Of a stretch of 5,712 nt of DNA, positions 1 through 4,554 are shown in pieces. Source of the DNA: Clostridia bacterium (GTDB lineage: Bacteria > Bacillota_A > Clostridia > Christensenellales > Aristaeellaceae); the NCBI GenBank assembly GCA_017398245.1, contig JAFQGN010000144.1:1-5712 (forward strand), in the 5' to 3' direction. A program made the translations under genes and the position numbers. The notes under the pieces were generated by a model. The model was not told the DNA's origin and searched no databases. It worked only from the letters and a program-made list of their open reading frames with translations. Every line of letters begins with the position of its first letter. Positions within the stretch are counted from its first letter, which is position 1.

Positions 1-1093
1 CGATCCCCCTGTCGCGATAGAACGCAGCCGCAGCCGGGTTGATCGCCATCAGCCTCTCATAGGGCGTCTCCTGGTCCGCGCCGCAGTTTTTCAGATATTC
101 CGCCGCCTCGGGCCCGATCTTTTCCAGCGGCCTTTCGGTCTCCTCCTGCCGGAAATCCAGATAGGCCCTGCCGCCCTTTGCCATCAGGCGCAGCACCTGC
201 CTGTCCACGCGCGAGGAGCCGCCCAGCTTTCTTGCGTCAAACGGCCACTGATACCCCTTGCGGAACACGCTGTCGAGAAGATCGCCCTCGCCGTCGAATT
301 CTGCCCTGTCCAGCACCTTCTCGCCCTTTTCGTCCCTGTAAGCGGGGATCGCCTGCTGATACGAGCCCGAAACGTTCCACAGCACCTTGAGCGAGGCCAG
401 CCCGTACTGCCAGTAGCACAAATTGTTCGTCTCCGCCCCCGCACGGATCGCCGCGCCGGTCGCGCCGGTCTGGCTGCGCGGGAACACCGTGCGCGAATAC
501 ACGGTGGAAGGCCCGCCCGTGGCGAGGATCACGTTTTTCGCCGAAACGACCGCCGTATCCTCGTCGTTGACCAGCAGAAGGCCCGTCACTTTCCCCTCGC
601 CGTCGGTCAGAACGCTCGCCAGTACGTATCCTTCCAGTATCCTCGTGCCCCTGTTTTTCACGCTTTCCAGCAGCTTTTCGGCCATGAACCGGCTCGTCAG
701 CGGCCCGGCAGATGTCGCGCGCAGGCTCTCGTCGTGGTCGGTCCTGTAGCCCACAAATTCTCCCAGCTCGTTCTGCGGAAAGGGCACGCCCAGCTCCACC
801 AGCTTGAAAAACGCCCTTGGCGAGCCCGCTGCCAGCGCATAGGCCGTATCGCCGTGCATCGCGCCGCCGGCAAAAAACGCCTTTGCGAGACTGGCCGGAC
901 TGTCGTTGTAATCGCCCGCCACGTTCATTTTGAAAAACGTCTGCTTGTCGCTGCCGGCGTTCCGGCTCGTGCCGGCGCTCAGGTCGCGCGCGACAAGAAG
1001 CGTGTCCACGCCCATTTTCATCAGTTCGTCCGCCGCGTTCAGACCAGCCGCGCCCGCGCCCACCACGGCGGTATTGCAGGTATACCTTTTCAT
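1..1093 (-). CDS. FAD-dependent oxidoreductase, fumarate reductase/L-aspartate oxidase type (3' end outside window)
   Basis: Reading from the ATG at 1093 down to base 1 gives 364 codons with no stop, so the C-terminus lies outside the window. An N-terminal dinucleotide-binding motif VVGAGAAGLNAA (residues 10-21; G12, G14, G17) and a later ILATGG (189-194) are the FAD-binding signatures of the succinate dehydrogenase/fumarate reductase flavoprotein superfamily. The stretch TSRNAGSDKQ (42-51) sits where FrdA/SdhA proteins carry the histidine that binds FAD covalently; no histidine is present, so FAD is probably held non-covalently. The start is set by AAGGAGG at 1101-1107, seven bases upstream. 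The family reduces or oxidises small carboxylic acids (fumarate, aspartate, urocanate and others), but the substrate cannot be read because most catalytic residues lie in the missing part. It is probably cytoplasmic: no signal peptide or membrane segment is seen. Repeat R1 sits directly upstream of its ribosome binding site. Family confident; reaction unknown. Confidence -1.
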   Translation of the reverse strand, partial: MKRYTCNTAVVGAGAAGLNAADELMKMGVDTLLVARDLSAGTSRNAGSDKQTFFKMNVAGDYNDSPASLAKAFFAGGAMHGDTAYALAAGSPRAFFKLVELGVPFPQNELGEFVGYRTDHDESLRATSAGPLTSRFMAEKLLESVKNRGTRILEGYVLASVLTDGEGKVTGLLLVNDEDTAVVSAKNVILATGGPSTVYSRTVFPRSQTGATGAAIRAGAETNNLCYWQYGLASLKVLWNVSGSYQQAIPAYRDEKGEKVLDRAEFDGEGDLLDSVFRKGYQWPFDARKLGGSSRVDRQVLRLMAKGGRAYLDFRQEETERPLEKIGPEAAEYLKNCGADQETPYERLMAINPAAAAFYRDRGI

Positions 1094-1100
1094 ACTCCAG

Positions 1101-1107
1101 CCTCCTT
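1101..1107 (-). promoter_or_regulatory. ribosome binding site of the flavoprotein gene
   Basis: AAGGAGG on the minus strand, seven bases before the ATG at 1093-1091. It is a near-perfect Shine-Dalgarno sequence and fixes the start codon. Only five bases separate it from the end of repeat R1. Confidence -1.
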
Positions 1108-1110
1108 GGG

Positions 1111-1183
1111 GTTACGCTCAGGGGCTCCGCCCCTAAGAACCCTGCAAGGGGGAATGATTCCCCCTTGACCCCTCAATTAGGGA
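1111..1183 (+). repeat. palindromic intergenic repeat, family R, copy R1
   Basis: Read on the plus strand the copy has the family order: TACGCT (1113-1118), hairpin A (arms 1120-1125 and 1129-1134, loop TCC), a short linker ending in ACCCTG, hairpin B (23-base palindrome 1145-1167 with 11-base arms around a central G), then CCTCAATTAGGGA (1171-1183). It aligns over its whole length with R3 and R4 read on the minus strand. It lies between the flavoprotein gene and yebC and ends against the flavoprotein's ribosome binding site. No protein is encoded. It could be a small non-autonomous mobile repeat or a structured RNA element; the presence of a repeat is well supported, its role is not. Confidence -1.
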
Positions 1184-1303
1184 AAAACGGTACACAAATA
1201 AAGAGTTTTCTATCCTCACCGCTCCGTCATGCCGACATCCGTCTCCTCTTCAAAAACAGAACCCCCGTACAATACAAGGTGAACAATCACCCCTATAATC
1301 GAT

Positions 1304-1367
1304 TTCTTTTTGGAGGGCGCGGGAACCTTTTTCTTTTTCAAAAGAAAAAGGTTCCCGCCGTTCTCTC
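1304..1367 (-). repeat. long-hairpin repeat, family H, copy H1
   Basis: On the minus strand: GAGAGAAC, one base, an 18-bp perfect stem (arms 1341-1358 and 1319-1336, four-base loop), GCCCTCC (1318-1312), then AAAAAGAA. The same flanks and layout occur at 5509-5574 around a stem of different sequence. H1 lies about two bases beyond the U-tract of the yebC terminator and reads in the direction of yebC transcription. The hairpin is not followed by a run of T, so it is not a standard terminator. Confidence -1.
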
Positions 1368-1368
1368 G

Positions 1369-1404
1369 TAAAAAAGAAAGGAGCTGCCGCGATGCGGCAG
1401 CTCC
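1369..1404 (-). terminator. rho-independent terminator of the nudix-yebC unit
   Basis: On the minus strand GGAGCTGCCGC (1404-1394), loop ATC, GCGGCAGCTCC (1390-1380) form a perfect 11-bp GC-rich stem, followed directly by TTTCTTTTTT (1379-1370). It lies 36 bases after the yebC stop codon. Stem plus U-tract is textbook for an intrinsic terminator in this direction; the plus strand lacks a T run after the stem. Confidence -1.
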
Positions 1405-1440
1405 GCAGCAGGCCGGGGTTCGGCATGCACAAAGCAAATT

Positions 1441-2190
1441 TTAGTCGTCCTCTTCCTCTTCTTCGGGCAGGATGGCGTTGTGGAACACGTTCTGGGTATC
1501 GTCGTAATCGTCGAACGCGTCGATGATCTTGCGAACCTTTTCGACCGCTTCCGGATCGGTCACTTCGACGGTGTTCTTGGCGATCAGAGCGCGCTCAACA
1601 GACAGGAAGGTGCAGCCCTGCTCTTCCAGAGCGGTACGCACGGCAGACATGTCGCCGGGCTCGGTGTAGATCACGGCCACGTCGTCGCTCACTTCCACAT
1701 CGGCGGCGCCGGCATCCAGAGCCATCATCATCACTTCGTCCTCGTCCTTGCCCTTGGCGTCGATCTCGATCACGCCCTTGCGCTCGAACATCCAGGAAAC
1801 GTTGCCGTTGGCGCCCATCTGGCCGCCGAACTTGCTGAACAGATGGCGCACTTCGGCGGAAGAGCGGTTCAGGTTATCGGTAACGATCTCAACGATCAGG
1901 GCAACGCCGGCCGGGCCGTAGCCTTCGTAGGAGATCTCCTTGTAGTTGGCGCCGTCGCCTTCGCCGGCAGCCTTCTTGATAGAACGCTGGATGTTATCGT
2001 TGGGCATGTTGGCAGCCTTCGCCTTGGCCACGACGTCGCGCAGACGGCCGTTGGTAGCCGGGTCGGCGCTGCCGCCTTCTCGCACGGCAATGGCGATCTC
2101 TCGGCCGATCTTGGTAAAGATCTTGCCCTTCTGGGCGTCCGTCTTTTCCTTCTTGTGCTTGATCGTAGACCATTTGTTATGTCCCGACAT
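1441..2190 (-). CDS. yebC: YebC/PmpR (TACO1) family translation factor
   Basis: This 249-residue protein has the full family length (about 245). It opens with the signature SGHNKWSTIKHKK, followed by the basic helical segment KGKIFTKIGREIAIAVREGG, the conserved ANMPNDNIQRSIKKA (about 60-74) and YEGYGPAGVALIVE near residue 90. It ends in an acidic tail, PEEEEEDD. The YEGYGPxG segment and the start resemble the main YebC branch rather than the shorter-headed YeeI branch of Bacillus. The family was long annotated as transcriptional regulators (PmpR in Pseudomonas); the mitochondrial homologue TACO1 and later bacterial work point to a ribosome-associated factor that relieves stalling, notably at proline runs. 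It acts in the cytoplasm. The start ATG follows GAGGAGG (2207-2201) by ten bases. It lies 68 bases after the Nudix gene, probably in the same transcript, and ends at a strong terminator. Identification is very secure; the molecular role is from the family. Confidence -1.
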   Translation of the reverse strand: MSGHNKWSTIKHKKEKTDAQKGKIFTKIGREIAIAVREGGSADPATNGRLRDVVAKAKAANMPNDNIQRSIKKAAGEGDGANYKEISYEGYGPAGVALIVEIVTDNLNRSSAEVRHLFSKFGGQMGANGNVSWMFERKGVIEIDAKGKDEDEVMMMALDAGAADVEVSDDVAVIYTEPGDMSAVRTALEEQGCTFLSVERALIAKNTVEVTDPEAVEKVRKIIDAFDDYDDTQNVFHNAILPEEEEEDD

Positions 2191-2200
2191 GGTGGGTAAG

Positions 2201-2207
2201 CCTCCTC
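2201..2207 (-). promoter_or_regulatory. ribosome binding site of yebC
   Basis: GAGGAGG on the minus strand, ten bases before the ATG at 2190. It lies within the 68-base gap after the Nudix stop codon, so yebC has its own translation start and does not depend on coupling. Confidence -1.
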
Positions 2208-2229
2208 GAACAATAGGTTTTTCATTTTT

Positions 2230-2244
2230 CCCGGCAAAACCGGG
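2230..2244 (-). other. small hairpin between nudix and yebC
   Basis: CCCGG (2230-2234) and CCGGG (2240-2244) form a five-base-pair stem with a five-base loop between the Nudix stop and the yebC ribosome binding site. On the minus strand it is followed by A residues, not T, so it does not look like a terminator. It could slow polymerase or protect an mRNA end; no function can be assigned. Confidence -1.
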
Positions 2245-2258
2245 CCGAATGGACTATA

Positions 2259-2690
2259 TCAGGCGCCCGTTTCCCGGCCCTTCAGGCCTTCGTACATCGC
2301 ATAGGCGACTTTTACGAGCGACTTGTCCTGCGAATACGTGACCCTCTCGATCGCCTTGTCGATGGGGAACCAGTCCCCGTCGGTAAAGCCCTGCTCAAAA
2401 CAGATGCGATAACGCGGCGAGGCCGCCTCCATCACATACCAGAGGATCGTGTTGCACACCGGCTGACGCCTGGTCTGCGAGTAAAATTCGTAACTGGTGC
2501 TGCCCGCCGCAGCAAGAATTGCGGCCTCCAGCCCCGCTTCGATCCGCACCCGCTCCAGAGCCACTTCCTCGCTCTTTCGCCTTTCGCGGATCACGCCCTT
2601 GGGCAGTACCCATTCCCCCTTGTCGTTGCGCAGAAGAAACACACTGTCTCCATGGAACACCACGCCGCCGGAACAGCTGCGTTTGATCAT
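2259..2690 (-). CDS. Nudix-fold protein with degenerate Nudix box
   Basis: This 143-residue protein is the usual length for a single Nudix domain. It shows the N-terminal strand SGGVVFHGDSVFLLRN (7-22), the lead-in GEWVLPKG (25-32) and a Nudix-box region to GL at 53-54. Against the consensus G-x5-E-x7-R-E-U-x-E-E-x-G-U, G32, E51, G53 and L54 fit, but the first E is R38, the R-E pair is reversed to E46-R47, and the first E of the E-E pair is I50. Three of the four acidic positions are therefore lost, including two used to bind the catalytic metal, so ordinary nucleoside-diphosphate-X hydrolysis is doubtful. Similar 'PKGVIR' proteins are, from memory, common in Clostridia, which would make this a conserved variant rather than a decaying gene; the frame is intact. 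The ATG follows GAAAGGGG (2707-2700) by nine bases. It leads a probable operon with yebC. The fold is confident; substrate and activity are unknown. Confidence -1.
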   Translation of the reverse strand: MIKRSCSGGVVFHGDSVFLLRNDKGEWVLPKGVIRERRKSEEVALERVRIEAGLEAAILAAAGSTSYEFYSQTRRQPVCNTILWYVMEAASPRYRICFEQGFTDGDWFPIDKAIERVTYSQDKSLVKVAYAMYEGLKGRETGA

Positions 2691-2731
2691 ATCCCACAGC
2701 CCCTTTCTGCCGGGCGAATTTCCTCACATCT

Positions 2732-2760
2732 ATCCTACCACACAAGCGCGCAAAAGGCAA
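2732..2760 (-). promoter_or_regulatory. candidate sigma-A promoter for nudix-yebC
   Basis: On the minus strand TTGCCT (2760-2755; four of six matches to TTGACA), a 17-base spacer and TAGGAT (2737-2732; four of six to TATAAT) are preceded by TGG, which gives an extended -10 (TGn). Transcription would start near 2725, leaving a leader of about 35 bases with the ribosome binding site. This is the best promoter-like match in the window; it is prediction only. Confidence -1.
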
Positions 2761-2833
2761 GTTCGACAAACCCCGCATTGCTTAACAAACACGCCTTAAC
2801 GCAAAAAATAACAGGCGCGCCGGGGCGCGCAAA

Positions 2834-2887
2834 GGCGGGGCTCCGCCCCTGCACCCCGCCAAAGGGATTTCATCCCTTTGGAATCCC
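2834..2887 (+). repeat. palindromic intergenic repeat, family R, copy R2 (divergent)
   Basis: Plus-strand order is hairpin A (GGGGC 2837-2841, loop TCC, GCCCC 2845-2849), linker with ACCCCG, hairpin B (23 bases, 2859-2881, ten-base arms around GAA on the minus strand or TTC on the plus) and GAATCCC. It lacks the TACGCT and CTCAATTAGGG ends found in R1, R3 and R4 and differs at the centre of hairpin B, so it is a diverged or trimmed copy. It lies upstream of the predicted nudix promoter and outside that transcript. Confidence -1.
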
Positions 2888-2920
2888 ATCCGCTTGGGGT
2901 ATTGATCGCCACGCAAACCC

Positions 2921-2945
2921 GGCACGCGCAGTAATGCACCGCACC
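2921..2945 (-). repeat. terminator-like hairpin, family T, degenerate copy T0
   Basis: On the minus strand GGTGCGGTGCA (2945-2935), loop TTAC and TGCGCGTGCC (2930-2921) fold as five outer pairs, a one-base bulge and five inner pairs, using three G-U wobbles, followed by GGGTTTGCG. The layout matches T1-T3, but the stem is weaker and the T run is short, so it is a decayed relative rather than a likely working terminator. Confidence -1.
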
Positions 2946-2986
2946 CGCCCGAACCCCTGCCGCCGGACAGAATAGCAATACATACC

Positions 2987-3020
2987 ACAAGGCCGGCCCA
3001 TGCTGCAAGCATTGCCGGGC
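2987..3020 (-). repeat. terminator-like hairpin, family T, copy T1
   Basis: On the minus strand GCCCGGC (3020-3014), A, ATGCT, loop TGC, AGCAT, GG, GCCGGCC (2997-2991), followed by TTGTGG. The inner five-base stem is perfect and the outer seven-base stem has one C-C mismatch. It shares layout and outer arm with T2 and T3, but the tail TTGTGG is a poor U-tract, so termination here is less likely. Confidence -1.
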
Positions 3021-3081
3021 GGGCAGTGCCCGCTGACATTTGCTGCCGCCGGATAAAACGGCAGAGCAGCTCTCCAATCGC

Positions 3082-3115
3082 AAAAGGCCGGCCCACACTG
3101 CAAGCGTTGCCAGCC
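3082..3115 (-). terminator. terminator-like hairpin, family T, copy T2
   Basis: On the minus strand GGCTGGC (3115-3109), A, ACGCT, loop TGC, AGTGT, GG, GCCGGCC (3092-3086), then TTTTGCG. Outer and inner stems pair fully only if two G-U wobbles are allowed, and these exist only in minus-strand RNA (A-C mismatches in plus-strand RNA). Strand and T-tail agree on minus-strand transcription. The U-tract is short, so strength is uncertain. It follows repeat R3 by 27 bases. Confidence -1.
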
Positions 3116-3142
3116 TTCTTCTCTATCTCGATATATTGCCCA

Positions 3143-3208
3143 TCCCTAATTGAGGATTCTTAAGGGAATCATTCCCTTAAGCGGGGTCTGGGGCAGCGCC
3201 CCAGCGTA
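3143..3208 (-). repeat. palindromic intergenic repeat, family R, copy R3
   Basis: On the minus strand: TACGCT (3208-3203), hairpin A (arms 3204-3198 and 3194-3188, loop GCT), linker AGACCCCG, hairpin B (3181-3159, 23 bases, perfect 11-base arms) and CCTCAATTAGGGA (3155-3143). It is the closest match to R1, on the opposite strand, while both hairpin arms differ in sequence and still pair. Confidence -1.
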
Positions 3209-3229
3209 CTCCCCGCGCCTCAATCCTGC

Positions 3230-3263
3230 AAAAGGCCGGCCCGCGCAGTATGCGCAGCCGGCC
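3230..3263 (-). terminator. terminator-like hairpin, family T, copy T3 (possible HAD-gene terminator)
   Basis: On the minus strand GGCCGGC (3263-3257), T, GCGCA, loop TAC, TGCGC, GG, GCCGGCC (3240-3234), then TTTTGC. Both the seven-base outer and five-base inner stems are perfect. It is the first hairpin with a T-tail after the HAD stop codon, about 135 bases downstream with repeat R4 in between, and is the best candidate terminator for that gene. The T run is only four bases, hence moderate confidence. Confidence -1.
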
Positions 3264-3289
3264 TCCACTTTATGACAATGTACTATCCA

Positions 3290-3362
3290 TCCCCCAATTG
3301 AGGAGTCCAGAGGGAATCATTCCCTCTGGCGAGGGGCCTGGGGGCTCGCAGCCCCCAGCGTA
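3290..3362 (-). repeat. palindromic intergenic repeat, family R, copy R4
   Basis: On the minus strand: TACGCT (3362-3357), hairpin A (arms 3358-3350 and 3346-3338, nine pairs, loop GCG), linker AGGCCCC, hairpin B (3329-3307, 23 bases, perfect 11-base arms) and CTCCTCAATTGGGGGA. It begins about 36 bases past the HAD stop codon and is followed by hairpin T3, mirroring the R3-T2 arrangement next to it. Confidence -1.
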
Positions 3363-3398
3363 ACCCCCGCCGTTCCTTATCGTGCCCCCGGCATCCCA

Positions 3399-4247
3399 TC
3401 AGCCGCAGATCTCCGGCCAGATATCCTTCTCGCCGAACACGACGCTGCGGATCGCCCGCGCCTCGCCCTCAAAGCAGTTCGGGGGCGCGATGTAGTTCGC
3501 CACAGCGCGCAACTGCGGCACGGCGTTCGCCATCGCGACCGCTATACCAGCCTCCTCCAGCATGCTCGCGTCGTTCGTGTTGTCGCCGAAACACATGATC
3601 TGTTCCTTCGTAATACCCAGCATTTCGGCCATCTTGCGCACAGCCATGCCCTTCGAGCTGTCCATGGGCTGGATCTCGATGTCCTCCGGGTTCGAGCTCG
3701 TCACCGCCATGCCGATCGCCCGCAGCCGCGCCGCATACTCGTCCAGAAGCTCCGGCCGCTTGTCGTAGATCTCAAACTTGTGCACGTTTTCAAGACCCTC
3801 GGCCTCCATGCGCTCCACGTCGTTGTAGATCCACTGCAGCGGATCGTCCTGCAGCCCGTCGATGCGGATCCGCTTTTCGCCGCTGTCCGTGTCGCACAGA
3901 CGGCCGAAATTAACGCCGCGGATGTACGAATAAATGTTGCCCGGGCAATCCTTCAGAATTCCGTAGACCGCCGCGCACTCTTCTTTGTTCATCAAGCGCT
4001 CGTAGATCGTCGGCCCGTAGGGCGTTTTGTCGATGCGCGCGCCGTTGGAAGAGGCGATCACCATATCCAGCCGCGCCTGCACAGCGGGCATGCGCGCCGT
4101 GTTGTGGCATCTTCCGCTCACCAGCATCACCGTGATGCCCCGGTCCATGCATTCCTTCAGCGTCCTTCTCGTATACGGCCTGATAAACCCGTCCCTGTCC
4201 AGCAGCGTGCCGTCCAGATCCGTCGCGATCAGCCTGATATCTCTCAT
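3399..4247 (-). CDS. Cof-type HAD-superfamily phosphatase (class IIB cap)
   Basis: This 282-residue protein is at the normal length of the Cof/YbiV family. Motif I is ATDLDGTLL (nucleophile D10, acid/base D12), motif II is VSGR (S44), motif III is SSKG (K199), and motif IV is GDNTNDASML (D222, N225, D226). All catalytic residues of a magnesium-dependent phosphohydrolase are present. The stretch between motifs II and III (about 80-190) is the size of a C2B cap, which sets substrate choice. Family members act in the cytoplasm on sugar phosphates, flavin or pyridoxal phosphates and other small phosphoesters; the substrate cannot be called from sequence. The ATG at 4247 follows a GGGGGAG ribosome binding site by seven bases, and MRDIRLIATDLDGT is a typical start. 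It is transcribed divergently from the dehydrogenase gene; another HAD gene begins beyond that gene at 5680. Family assignment is very secure. Confidence -1.
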   Translation of the reverse strand: MRDIRLIATDLDGTLLDRDGFIRPYTRRTLKECMDRGITVMLVSGRCHNTARMPAVQARLDMVIASSNGARIDKTPYGPTIYERLMNKEECAAVYGILKDCPGNIYSYIRGVNFGRLCDTDSGEKRIRIDGLQDDPLQWIYNDVERMEAEGLENVHKFEIYDKRPELLDEYAARLRAIGMAVTSSNPEDIEIQPMDSSKGMAVRKMAEMLGITKEQIMCFGDNTNDASMLEEAGIAVAMANAVPQLRAVANYIAPPNCFEGEARAIRSVVFGEKDIWPEICG

Positions 4248-4254
4248 CGTTCGT

Positions 4255-4261
4255 CTCCCCC
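4255..4261 (-). promoter_or_regulatory. ribosome binding site of the HAD gene
   Basis: GGGGGAG on the minus strand, seven bases before the ATG at 4247. It supports this start over the internal ATGs. Confidence -1.
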
Positions 4262-4290
4262 GTTGTATCCGTTATGGAATCCTGCCTGTC

Positions 4291-4319
4291 ATACTACAAC
4301 AGTTTCCCGCGCGAATCAA
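4291..4319 (-). promoter_or_regulatory. candidate sigma-A promoter for the HAD gene
   Basis: On the minus strand TTGATT (4319-4314; four of six to TTGACA), a 17-base spacer and TAGTAT (4296-4291; four of six to TATAAT). Transcription would begin near 4284, giving a leader of about 37 bases. Spacing is ideal but both boxes are imperfect, so this is a moderate prediction. Confidence -1.
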
Positions 4320-4430
4320 GCAAGATTTCCGAAAACCCGGTAGATGTTCTACGCAAAATGGTGTACACTTATCAGCATGGCTGTATCGGTTCTCCATCTC
4401 AACGGCCGACCAATACGGCGCCGCCAAAAT

Positions 4431-4513
4431 CAAGGGGTGCAGAGGAAATCATTTCCCCCGCCGGGGTTTCAGGGGCAGAGCCCCTGTCGTACCTCTGCGC
4501 AGCCCCCAGCGTA
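4431..4513 (-). repeat. palindromic intergenic repeat, family R, copy R5 (chimeric)
   Basis: On the minus strand a TACGCT end (4513-4508) and a short remnant are followed by GTACGA, hairpin A (arms 4486-4480 and 4476-4470, loop TCT), linker GAAACCCCG, hairpin B (4461-4439, 23 bases) and ACCCCTTG. Hairpin B pairs fully only with two G-U wobbles in minus-strand RNA. The extra 22 bases at 4492-4513 match both ends of the hairpin A region of R4 with its middle missing, so this looks like one copy joined to a deleted second copy. It ends 41 bases before the dehydrogenase start. Confidence -1.
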
Positions 4514-4538
4514 TCCCCCACCGCCACAATTCAAACGC

Positions 4539-4545
4539 AAAGGAG
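4539..4545 (+). promoter_or_regulatory. ribosome binding site of the dehydrogenase gene
   Basis: AAAGGAG, nine bases before the ATG at 4555. It decides the start: the frame is open back to 4027, but that extension is not preceded by a comparable site, overlaps the divergent HAD gene and runs through repeat R5. Confidence -1.
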
Positions 4546-4554
4546 TTTTTCAGC

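Larger units (their letters stand above)
2761..3398. other. gene-free, repeat-dense spacer
   Basis: Between the Nudix promoter and the end of the HAD gene no reading frame has a plausible protein: the open frames of about 100 codons on the minus strand at 2782-3103 are Cys/Arg/Gly/Pro-rich, overlap each other in all three frames and run across hairpins. Instead the stretch holds repeats R2, R3 and R4, the hairpins T0 to T3, and smaller palindromes such as GCGGGCA-G-TGCCCGC at 3019-3033. No tRNA, rRNA, integrase or transposase is seen. Confidence -1.

Noticed and set aside
1294..1299. Perfect TATAAT on the plus strand
   Set aside because: No -35-like hexamer lies 16-18 bases upstream and no plus-strand gene follows; the downstream DNA is hairpin H1 and the yebC terminator.
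1480..2199. Open reading frame of 239 codons on the plus strand, antisense to nearly all of yebC
   Set aside because: It mirrors a well-conserved YebC gene, has His/Val/Gly-rich low-information sequence and no good ribosome binding site. It is a by-product of the codon use of the minus-strand gene.
2782..3103. Three overlapping minus-strand frames of about 77-104 codons in the spacer
   Set aside because: They occupy three frames of the same DNA, run through hairpins T0, T1 and R2, are rich in Cys, Arg and Gly, and lack recognisable motifs.
2921..3263. Regularly repeated short palindromes suggesting a CRISPR array
   Set aside because: The units are unevenly spaced, differ within the hairpins and are not identical direct repeats with unique spacers; no cas gene is near.
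4346..4374. Possible promoter for the dehydrogenase gene: TAGATG, 17 bases, TACACT
   Set aside because: The spacing is right, but the -35 box has only three of six matches; too weak to list.
4027..4554. Upstream extension of the dehydrogenase frame
   Set aside because: The frame happens to stay open through the divergent HAD gene and repeat R5. The family N-terminus MKIVVLDGY and the AAAGGAG site place the start at 4555.
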